DNA of 33,514 bases from a bacterium (GTDB taxonomy: Bacteria; Patescibacteriota; Gracilibacteria; JAHISY01), in contig JAJYAT010000006.1 of NCBI GenBank assembly GCA_021779375.1, forward strand, positions 1 to 33,514, given 5' to 3'. This document shows, piece by piece, positions 7,822 to 14,015 of the stretch. Below the pieces are notes generated by a model. It did no database searches and had not been told where the DNA came from. It was given only the letters and a program-made list of their open reading frames with translations. The translations under genes were made by a program, and so were the position numbers. Every line of letters starts with the position of its first letter. The stretch's first letter is position 1.

Positions 7822-7850
7822 TTGCAAATAAATAAAATATCGACTATTAT
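7822..7850 (+). promoter_or_regulatory. Promoter of the 90-aa orphan gene
   Basis: TTGCAA at 7822-7827, a 17-base spacer, and TATTAT at 7845-7850. The predicted start near 7857 leaves a leader of about 17 bases to the ATG at 7874. Confidence 0.55.
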
Positions 7851-7873
7851 TCAGTCTTCTTTAATTTTTATAA

Positions 7874-8146
7874 ATGGAAAAATTTTATGTTGTAGGAGTT
7901 GGCGCGGTCGTGATTGAAGAAATTCTTGGAAAACAACCATTTATCGAGGTGAAAGATAAATCTGATCGTTTGACTTTGGTCGAAGCTGCTAAGAATTTTA
8001 TAACTGTGCCTGGTTTGCGCAAAAGAGTGAAGCTTCTCCTTTCTGGTGGGAGATCAGTTCCAATTAGTGAACTTTCCAGAGAAGAAATAAAAAAAATCGA
8101 AGCAGCTTTTATTGAGGTTGCCAAGAAAATGGAATGTGAGTCTTAA
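7874..8146 (+). CDS. Hypothetical 90-aa protein
   Basis: I do not recognise this protein. It begins MEKFYVVGVGAVVIEE, looks like a mixed alpha/beta domain and ends in an acidic/basic helix (SREEIKKIEAAFIEVAKKM). There is no signal peptide, membrane segment or cysteine motif. Codon use is more A/T-rich than in the flanking genes. It has its own promoter and converges on mscS with only 6 bases between stops. The clean frame, promoter and ATG suggest a real gene, possibly acquired recently. Confidence 0.6.
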   Translation: MEKFYVVGVGAVVIEEILGKQPFIEVKDKSDRLTLVEAAKNFITVPGLRKRVKLLLSGGRSVPISELSREEIKKIEAAFIEVAKKMECES

Positions 8147-8152
8147 AATCAA

Positions 8153-9250
8153 CTACTTCGCTAAGAAAATCGTCTGAGTCGGGAAAGCCATCTCGATTTT
8201 TTCCTTCTCAAAAGCATCCATCAAAGCGAGATTGATGGATTGTTGGATGTCCATGTAGTCGTTGTATTCGCGGCTTTTCACGAAATAAACGACTTCGAAA
8301 TTCAAGCTGAAATCGCCGAATGCTTTGAAATGGATTCGTTCCACTTCGGTCAATTTTTCGCTCGTGATAATTTTGTCGACGATTTTGGGAATCTTTTTCA
8401 GCTTCTCGGTCGGTGTCGCATAGGTCACGCCGAAGGCGAAGCTCACGCGGCGCTTCTTCATACGTTTGAAATTTTTGATGCGCGCCGAGGTGAGTTCAGC
8501 ATTCGAGACTACCAATTCCTCACCCTGCAAAGTCGTGATGCGTGTGGTTTTCAGCCCGATTTTTTTGACTGTGCCGCTGTCTGTCCCGAGGACGATATGG
8601 TCGCCGATTTGAAAGGGTTTGTCGAAATAAATCGCGAAGCTTGAAAAAAGATCACCCAAGACATTTTGCAGGGCGAAGGCGACGGCGACGCCGCCAATAC
8701 CTAAACTCGTGACCAGCGTCGAGACTTCGAAGCCGAGATTTTGCAAAATAACCAGTGTGCCAATCAGCCAAAGTGCGATATTCAAAATAATTTTGACACC
8801 GTGCAGAGCAGTTTCGTTTTCTTCGTTTTTCATCAGTGTCTTCTCCATCATGTAACCGAGGAATTTCTGCAGGAAAAGAATGCCGCGGTACATCACAAAA
8901 ATCAGGAAAATTCCTTTCAAAATGCTCGCAGCAGTTTTATTTTCCAGATTGGCTGCCAGCGGATAAAAAGCGATGAACGCCGCGACAATTTGGTAAAAAT
9001 GAGTCGGAATGTCGTCTAAAAATTCGACTAAGGTGATGTACAAATTGCTTTGAGTTTTTTTACCAAGCTTCTTCAGATTATTGACGATGTGCCGGCGGAA
9101 AAAGCGAAAAAGCAACAGTAAAACCGCGAATGCGCCCAGAGCGAGCAGCCACTGCAGCGCGGGAATTTTGAAAATCAAGAACTTATTCAAGATCTTGATA
9201 GAGGGCTGCAAAGACTGAATCAAGGACTGCAAAGATGTGAGTGCATTCAT
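8153..9250 (-). CDS. Mechanosensitive channel of the MscS family
   Basis: This 365-aa inner-membrane channel releases solutes on hypo-osmotic shock. It has several N-terminal membrane helices, then the pore-lining helix and beta domain with the family signature GGVAVAFALQNVLGDLFSS followed by PFQIGDHIVLG, and a C-terminal alpha/beta vestibule domain. The frame is open further upstream to a TTG at 9283, but that TTG lies in the TGCTAAAAT promoter element. The ATG at 9250 (MNALTSLQS) is therefore chosen, giving a leader of about 17 bases. It is divergent from the DUF4015 gene. Confidence 0.9.
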   Translation of the reverse strand: MNALTSLQSLIQSLQPSIKILNKFLIFKIPALQWLLALGAFAVLLLLFRFFRRHIVNNLKKLGKKTQSNLYITLVEFLDDIPTHFYQIVAAFIAFYPLAANLENKTAASILKGIFLIFVMYRGILFLQKFLGYMMEKTLMKNEENETALHGVKIILNIALWLIGTLVILQNLGFEVSTLVTSLGIGGVAVAFALQNVLGDLFSSFAIYFDKPFQIGDHIVLGTDSGTVKKIGLKTTRITTLQGEELVVSNAELTSARIKNFKRMKKRRVSFAFGVTYATPTEKLKKIPKIVDKIITSEKLTEVERIHFKAFGDFSLNFEVVYFVKSREYNDYMDIQQSINLALMDAFEKEKIEMAFPTQTIFLAK

Positions 9251-9273
9251 TTTTTGATTTTTAACTTTCGGGA

Positions 9274-9282
9274 ATTTTAGCA
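9274..9282 (-). promoter_or_regulatory. Extended -10 promoter of mscS
   Basis: On the minus strand TGC precedes TAAAAT (9279-9274), an extended -10. The -35 is poor. The predicted start is near 9267. This element decides the start codon of mscS, because the upstream TTG of the open frame falls inside it. Confidence 0.55.
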
Positions 9283-9311
9283 AATCTCGGAATTGTTAAA
9301 TTAAGATAGAT

Positions 9312-9341
9312 TTGACTTTATATCAAGTAAGTGTTTAAAAT
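9312..9341 (+). promoter_or_regulatory. Promoter of the DUF4015 gene, leaderless
   Basis: TTGACT at 9312-9317, an 18-base spacer, and TAAAAT at 9336-9341. Six bases separate the -10 from the ATG at 9348, the same distance as from the rnpB -10 to the rnpB 5' end. The mRNA should start on the ATG. Confidence 0.75.
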
Positions 9342-9347
9342 GCGCAA

Positions 9348-10625
9348 ATGCAAGATCAGCGAGAAACTTTACTCGAAGTCAGTTTCGTGCGGCGCATGCG
9401 CCGGTCATTCAAAATTTTTACTTTCGCGCTTTTTTTCTCGTTGCTCGCCAGTATCTTGGCGGGTGGAAATATCTTTTTCGAGTACACGCTGGCGGTGGAA
9501 AATGGACAAGCGGAGGATGTTTTTTCTACTCCCTCGCCCGCGATTTACGACGGCGTCTATGCTGCTTTTCAAGACGAAGCGGAGCGTGGAGTCGAGCGAC
9601 TTGTGCTTGATTCAGCGCCTGAAATCGAGCTCATGCCTGATCCAATCGCGCGCCGTGAACCGGAGCAAAAAATTGGCGTCTATATCCACATGAACAACAT
9701 CGCGAACAAAACTTTTCTAGCGGATGAAATTAAAGAGCTGGGCAAGATTCAGAATGCGGCGATTGTCTTCGATGTGAAAGGCAGTTTCGTTTATTTCGAT
9801 TCCAATTCAGCAATTGCCAAAAAATACGGTTTGAAAAAACCGCTTTACGATTTGCCCGCTATCGTCACTCAGCTGGAATCAGCCGGGATTTACACGATCG
9901 CGCGCGTGATTGCCGTCAAAGATCCGGAGTTCGCTTTCAAAAATCCGCAGGTTTGGCTGAAAAATCCGTGGACGAATGTGCCGGTGCCGGAATGGGTCGA
10001 TCCAGCGAATGCTGAAGTTTTGGAATATAACCGGCAGGTCATTTCCGAGATTGTCGCAGCGGGAGTCGATGAAATCAATCTCGACTTCGTCCGTTATCCT
10101 GACAAATTCACGAGTGCGTGGCTTGGAATTTCCGGCGAGGAAAAAACGAAAAATATTTTAAATTTTGTGAAAATGGCGCGTGAGGCGATTGATGCGCAAA
10201 AAATTAATGCCGTTTTGAGTGTCGATACTTTCGCGGTGCTGCCCTGGGATGATGGCGCGACCGAAGCCGCACTTGGTCAGGACATGCGTCAATTGGGCGA
10301 GCTGGCGGACATCATCGCACCGATGCTTTACCCGGCGACTTTCTCACGTGATAATCCGAAATATTATTCAGAAGGCATGAGCTTCGAATACTCGACGGTT
10401 TATCTCACGCTGCGAAAATACCAGGAAGCTCTTGGCGAAAATGCCAATAAATTACGTCCCTGGATTCAGGGTTATTACAATTCCGAGAAAGAAATCGCTG
10501 AGCAAATCAAAGGTGTTTTTGACGCCGGAGTTTGCGGCTTCACGGTCTGGGATATCCAAAACGACTACACCGAAGTCTACAAAATTCTCGGTGCAATCGA
10601 ACGTCCGGCGAATTGCCGCGACTAA
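9348..10625 (+). CDS. Putative glycoside hydrolase (DUF4015 family)
   Basis: This 425-aa protein has an N-terminal signal anchor (about 20-45) and a TIM-barrel-like GH13-related domain known as DUF4015 (about 105-420). Characteristic segments are the barrel strand AAIVFDVKG, the motif DEINLDFVRYP near the middle, and PMLYPATF followed by RPWIQGYY late in the domain. The substrate is unknown; an envelope polysaccharide is likely because the protein is exported. The ATG at 9348 is supported by its leaderless promoter. It converges on the aldolase gene with a 4-base overlap of the stops. Confidence 0.85.
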   Translation: MQDQRETLLEVSFVRRMRRSFKIFTFALFFSLLASILAGGNIFFEYTLAVENGQAEDVFSTPSPAIYDGVYAAFQDEAERGVERLVLDSAPEIELMPDPIARREPEQKIGVYIHMNNIANKTFLADEIKELGKIQNAAIVFDVKGSFVYFDSNSAIAKKYGLKKPLYDLPAIVTQLESAGIYTIARVIAVKDPEFAFKNPQVWLKNPWTNVPVPEWVDPANAEVLEYNRQVISEIVAAGVDEINLDFVRYPDKFTSAWLGISGEEKTKNILNFVKMAREAIDAQKINAVLSVDTFAVLPWDDGATEAALGQDMRQLGELADIIAPMLYPATFSRDNPKYYSEGMSFEYSTVYLTLRKYQEALGENANKLRPWIQGYYNSEKEIAEQIKGVFDAGVCGFTVWDIQNDYTEVYKILGAIERPANCRD

Positions 10626-11551
10626 ATTTTTCCTGCTGAGCCGAGAATGTCAATCTTGTGCTCGACCATCTTTTGCACCGCATCTCGCGCTGCGCCGAGG
10701 AATTTGCGTACGTCGAAATTCTCCGGAAATTCAGCCAAATTTTTACGGACGGCAGCGGTCATGCCGAGGCGGATGTCGGTGTCGATATTTACTTTGGCGA
10801 CGCCGCATTGCGTGGCTTCGGTGATGGCTGCTTCTGGCACGCCCTGAGAATTCTCGACTTTGCCGCCGAAAGAATTAATTTCCGTGACGAAATTTTGGAG
10901 CACTGAGCTCGCGCCGTGCAGCACGAGTGGGATTTTGACTGCTTCAGCAATTTTGCGGCAGCGCTCGAAATCCAATTTTGGCTCGATTCCCAGTGGAAAT
11001 TTATACGCGCCGTGGCTCGTCCCAATCGCGACTGCGAGCGAATCGACACCGGTTTTCGCGACGAATTCAGCAGCTTGCGCCGGATCAGTGTATTTCCCCT
11101 CACCTCTCGCGACGACGACGTCATCCTCCATGCCTTCCAATTTTCCAAGCTCACCTTCGATGACGACGCCTTTGGCGTGGGCGTAGTCCACAACTTTTTT
11201 GGTTAGAGCGATGTTTTCCGCAAATTCAAATTTTGAGCCGTCGATCATCACGCTGGTGAAACCGTGGTCGATACACTCTTTGCAGATTTCGAAATCTTCG
11301 CCGTGGTCGAGGTGAAAGACGATTGGGATTTCCGAATAAATATCCGCCGCGCCTTCCATCAATTTTCGCAAAAAAATCGCGCCGGCATATTTCCGCGCGC
11401 CAGCTGAAACCTGCAAAATCACGGGCGATTTCTTCGCGCGGCAACCCTCCATGATTCCCTGGATGATTTCGAGATTGTTCACATTGAACGCACCGATGGC
11501 GAATTTCTCGGCGAGCGCTTTTTGGAAAATTTGAGTTGAGGTAGTAAGCAT
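10622..11551 (-). CDS. fba: Class II fructose-bisphosphate aldolase
   Basis: This 309-aa zinc enzyme interconverts fructose-1,6-bisphosphate with DHAP and glyceraldehyde-3-phosphate. The zinc/active-site segment is F-H80-L-D82-H83-G, followed by the conserved VIEGELG, AIGTSHGAYK (second zinc histidine), LVLHGASS and the phosphate-binding N-I-D-T-D. The length is typical of the compact class II type. It belongs to the minimal glycolysis usual in CPR bacteria. The ATG is preceded by a tandem TTAAGT/CTTA repeat leader with no SD. Confidence 0.94.
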   Translation of the reverse strand: MLTTSTQIFQKALAEKFAIGAFNVNNLEIIQGIMEGCRAKKSPVILQVSAGARKYAGAIFLRKLMEGAADIYSEIPIVFHLDHGEDFEICKECIDHGFTSVMIDGSKFEFAENIALTKKVVDYAHAKGVVIEGELGKLEGMEDDVVVARGEGKYTDPAQAAEFVAKTGVDSLAVAIGTSHGAYKFPLGIEPKLDFERCRKIAEAVKIPLVLHGASSVLQNFVTEINSFGGKVENSQGVPEAAITEATQCGVAKVNIDTDIRLGMTAAVRKNLAEFPENFDVRKFLGAARDAVQKMVEHKIDILGSAGKI

Positions 11552-11608
11552 GGGAGGATTAAGTTGGTAAGGATTAAGTTTTAAGTGTTAAGTATTAAGT
11601 ATTAAACC
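11552..11608 (-). repeat. Tandem TTAAGT-type leader of fba
   Basis: Seen on the plus strand as repeated GGATTAAG and TTAAGTG/TTAAGTA units. On the coding strand it reads as CTTAA-type units ending in CTTAATCCTCCC right before the ATG. It resembles the leader of prfA at 1904-1963. It contains CCTCC, the sequence of the anti-SD itself, which cannot pair with 16S rRNA. Confidence 0.55.
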
Positions 11609-11626
11609 ATAATGCATCGTTCTGAG

Positions 11627-11744
11627 CTTTATCTTTCCCGCCCTCACTGTCATTGCGAGCGACCGAAGGGGGCGACGCAATCTCAACCTTTTTTGTCTTT
11701 CCCGTCCCGATCAAGGTCGAGGATAAACTCCAGCGGGAATCCAG
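11627..11744. repeat. Composite intergenic repeat, copy 1, with a nested palindromic unit
   Basis: It begins CTTTATCTTTCCCGCC and ends GCGGGAATCCAG. It aligns by eye with 23368-23445: both have CTTTATCTT(T/C)CCGCC, TTCCCGT, AATAAACT or GATAAACT, and AATCCA in the same order. Copy 1 holds about 46 extra bases around a REP-like palindrome (11649-11684). A further decayed fragment of similar sequence (GATTCCCAATCGAG) lies near 11782-11809. The rest of the gap (11810-11959) is AT-rich with no credible gene. Confidence 0.6.
11649..11684. repeat. REP-like palindromic unit
   Basis: TGTCATTGCGAGCGACC, then GAAGG, then GGGCGACGCAATCTCA. ATTGCG (11652-11657) pairs with CGCAAT (11676-11681). The sequence has the look of the GTCATTGCGAG...CGCAATCT dispersed repeats seen in many bacteria. 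It interrupts the larger repeat at 11627-11744. Confidence 0.6.
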
Positions 11745-11959
11745 AATTTTAACTTTGAACTTAGAGCTGCCGCATGAACTACTAGATTCCCAATCGAGTG
11801 AAGATGACGAATTAAGTTCACTGATTTTTCGCAGTTTAGGTTTCAAACTACTAAGTTTCAAATTTAAAAAACCAAGTTTCGACCTGCGCTCAGCAAATTT
11901 TTTGCAGATTGAGGATCGTTGCGGTTTAGTCTTCAAAATTAAAAGTATAGAGCGAGACA

Positions 11960-11989
11960 GTTAACCCACGAGATATCTCGTGGGTTAAC
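11960..11989. promoter_or_regulatory. Perfect 30-bp palindrome upstream of the AEC transporter
   Basis: The two 15-base halves (GTTAACCCACGAGAT and its exact complement) meet without a spacer. The element ends 16 bases before the -10 of the transporter gene and so covers its -35 region. There is no U-tract after it. An operator site or a cruciform/hairpin element is likelier than a terminator. Confidence 0.65.
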
Positions 11990-12002
11990 GAGATTAACTA
12001 GG

Positions 12003-12011
12003 TGTTAAAAT
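12003..12011 (+). promoter_or_regulatory. Extended -10 promoter of the AEC transporter
   Basis: TGT followed by TAAAAT (12006-12011), the same nonamer TGTTAAAAT found before galU and rsmH. The predicted start near 12018 leaves a leader of about 16 bases. The -35 window is occupied by the palindrome. Confidence 0.55.
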
Positions 12012-12033
12012 TATTTAGCAAAACTTTTTCCGA

Positions 12034-12939
12034 ATGCCAATTCTCTTCACGCTCGGTACGCTCGCGCTCGTCATTTTTCTGGGCTGGTTTGCTCGTTATT
12101 TGAAAATTCTTTCCAGCGCACACACGCGCGGCATGAGCTCGTACATTTATTATTTTGCGCTCCCCGCGCTTTTTTTCGAGCAAATTACGCGTACTGATCT
12201 CACGACGATTGATTCGAAGATTATCATCGGCTCAATCGCGCCGATCTTGGCACTCGTCGCATTGCTGCTCCTTTTGCATCTTGTGAAAATTCTTTCGAAG
12301 GAAAATTTTGTGTTGCTCGCGCTCGCGATTGTTTTCGGCTCAAATGCTTTTTTTGGCATTACTTTCTTCCAGGCTTTCGCCGGAGCTGCCGGATTGAAAT
12401 TCGCGGTCATTTCCTCGTCGGTGCTCGGTCCGGTCGGCATCGCGCTCACGATTTATCTTTTCGAATATGCGACGGCGCACGGCAAGGCTTGGTGTTTTTG
12501 CGGCAAAATTCTGCGTAATCCGCTCATCATCTCAATTCTTGCCGGTGTGGTTTTTTCCATTTTGAAAATTCCACTTACGCCGATTCTCGATGCGGCGGCG
12601 ATGCTCGGTCAGACTGCCGGACCGCTCGCGATTTTCGCGCTTGGCGCTTTTATCTTCGAAAATTTCTCACTCACGGAATTCAAAAAATCTCTGCCTTTCT
12701 CGATTTTTCGCTTGCTCGCGCTCCCCGCTGCCACATTTTTGCTTTTGAATTTTTGGCTCAAACCGACCGGTAATTTGAACGAATTTTTACTTTTGCAGTC
12801 GGGCATCCCGGCGGCGATTTCGCTCTCAGTTTTCGCAGAACGCTACAATTTTCGAGTTGCGACGATTTCGAATTTCGTCGTCGGGACTTCGCTCGGCAGC
12901 TTCGTGATTATCGGAATCGCGTATTTCCTCGTCAATTGA
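12034..12939 (+). CDS. AEC-family transporter (auxin efflux carrier/Mem_trans)
   Basis: This 301-aa membrane protein has about ten hydrophobic helices in the two-fold pattern of the family. It shows family-like features such as the first-helix GWFARYLKILS, YYFALPALFFEQI in helix 2, and the later LLLQSGIPAAISLSVFAERY followed by a glycine/serine-rich final helix. Bacterial AEC carriers export or import organic acids such as malate or lactate. The 2-hydroxyacid dehydrogenase nearby (13053-14006, converging) makes lactate export attractive, but this is inference. Its TGA stop is also part of the tRNA-Trp promoter. Confidence 0.85.
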   Translation: MPILFTLGTLALVIFLGWFARYLKILSSAHTRGMSSYIYYFALPALFFEQITRTDLTTIDSKIIIGSIAPILALVALLLLLHLVKILSKENFVLLALAIVFGSNAFFGITFFQAFAGAAGLKFAVISSSVLGPVGIALTIYLFEYATAHGKAWCFCGKILRNPLIISILAGVVFSILKIPLTPILDAAAMLGQTAGPLAIFALGAFIFENFSLTEFKKSLPFSIFRLLALPAATFLLLNFWLKPTGNLNEFLLLQSGIPAAISLSVFAERYNFRVATISNFVVGTSLGSFVIIGIAYFLVN

Positions 12940-12945
12940 TAAAAT
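12937..12945 (+). promoter_or_regulatory. Extended -10 promoter of tRNA-Trp
   Basis: TGATAAAAT: the TGA stop codon of the AEC gene supplies the TGn of an extended -10, followed by TAAAAT (12940-12945). The predicted start near 12952 lies 9 bases before the mature tRNA. Confidence 0.5.
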
Positions 12946-12960
12946 CCCGCTCACGCAACT

Positions 12961-13036
12961 AGGCCCATAGTGTCAGTGGTTAGCACGCCGGTCTCCAAAA
13001 CCGGAAGCGAGGGTTCAAATCCTTCTGGGCCTGCCA
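12961..13036 (+). tRNA. tRNA-Trp (CCA)
   Basis: The acceptor stem AGGCCCA (12961-12967) pairs with TGGGCCT (13026-13032), then discriminator G and an encoded CCA (13034-13036). The anticodon arm is CCGGT-CTCCAAA-ACCGG with anticodon CCA. The T arm is GAGGG-TTCAAAT-CCTTC. It reads UGG. No second tRNA-Trp with anticodon UCA is seen, in line with UGA being a stop. Confidence 0.96.
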
Positions 13037-13052
13037 AATTCCCCAAAAATTT

Positions 13053-14006
13053 CTAATGTCCCACAATCTGGTGCGTGATTTTTTTGTGTTTCAAAAATTC
13101 GTCGATTGAACGGAAACCCTCGGCGTACATTTTGTCCGTCGTCTGGTCGGTGTAAAAAGCGACGTGCGGTGTGATGATTACGTGTGGCAAGTGGAGCAGT
13201 TCGCGGTCTTCGCGCAGATTATCTTCGTGCTCGACGACATCGAGGGCGACGCGGCAGAATTTCCCTTTTTTAATGGCTTTCACCAGTGCGGGCGTGTCGA
13301 TGAGTTTGCCGCGCGCGGTATTGATCAGCACGACGCCAGTCTTCATTTGGGCGATTGTTTTCGCATTGATGAAATGCTCGGTCGTAGGAAAGAGCGGTAG
13401 GTGCAGTGAAATAATATCAGCATTTTTCAGTAAAAAATTGAGCGAGGTGTAGCGAAAGTTTTTTAATTTTTTGAGTTCGGGATTTTTGAATTTGTCGAAG
13501 CCGAGGACTTTCATCAAAAAACCATCGCTCGCGATGCGGCACACTTGCGCGCCGATGCGCCCCGTTCCAATTACGCCAATAGTTCTATTTTTCAGCGCCA
13601 TGCCGCGCAGACCTTCCCACGAAAAATTATCGTGCGCGGTGCGCTCCTCGCCCTCGAGGACATTGCGGCAGCTCGAAAGCAGCAACGCGAAAACATGTTC
13701 GGCGATAGCGTGCGAGCCGTAATCTGGCACGAAGGCCGCCGGAATTTTGCGCTCGGCGAGATATTTCAGATCGAGGTGATCGTAGCCCGCGGTGCGCGTG
13801 ACGACCAATTTCAAATTGGGTAGTGCCTTTAAATTCGCCGCAGAAAAATCGGAATGCACCATGCCGCACAAAATTTCTGCGTCACCGCATTTCGCCAGAA
13901 TTTTCTTGCCAAAAGGCTCAGTGAAAATTTTCGCTTGTGGATATTTCCGGCGAACCAATTTGGTGTCGATTTTCTCGACTTCAAAGAAATAAATTTTGGG
14001 CTGCAA
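13053..14006 (-). CDS. D-isomer-specific 2-hydroxyacid dehydrogenase (D-lactate dehydrogenase-like)
   Basis: This 317-aa NAD-dependent enzyme reduces 2-keto acids such as pyruvate. It has the NAD-binding G-V-I-G-T-G-R-I-G (about 148-156), the segment HLPLFPTTEHFIN, the catalytic arginine in INTARGKLID, the VALDVVEHE glutamate region and the catalytic histidine in ITPHVAFYT. HLPL...T-E-H and the length fit the fermentative D-lactate dehydrogenase branch. The start is TTG at 14006, 9 bases after the stop of the PKD gene, so it may be cotranscribed with the pilus cluster. Fermentation to lactate is common in CPR bacteria. Confidence 0.87.
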   Translation of the reverse strand: MQPKIYFFEVEKIDTKLVRRKYPQAKIFTEPFGKKILAKCGDAEILCGMVHSDFSAANLKALPNLKLVVTRTAGYDHLDLKYLAERKIPAAFVPDYGSHAIAEHVFALLLSSCRNVLEGEERTAHDNFSWEGLRGMALKNRTIGVIGTGRIGAQVCRIASDGFLMKVLGFDKFKNPELKKLKNFRYTSLNFLLKNADIISLHLPLFPTTEHFINAKTIAQMKTGVVLINTARGKLIDTPALVKAIKKGKFCRVALDVVEHEDNLREDRELLHLPHVIITPHVAFYTDQTTDKMYAEGFRSIDEFLKHKKITHQIVGH

Positions 14007-14015
14007 TTTTAGAAA

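Noticed and set aside
9250-9283. Upstream TTG start for MscS
   Set aside because: The TTG lies in the TGCTAAAAT promoter element, so it is not in the transcript.
11653-11964. 103-codon plus-strand frame in the aldolase-AEC gap
   Set aside because: It runs through the REP-like palindrome and decayed repeats, with no promoter or family match.
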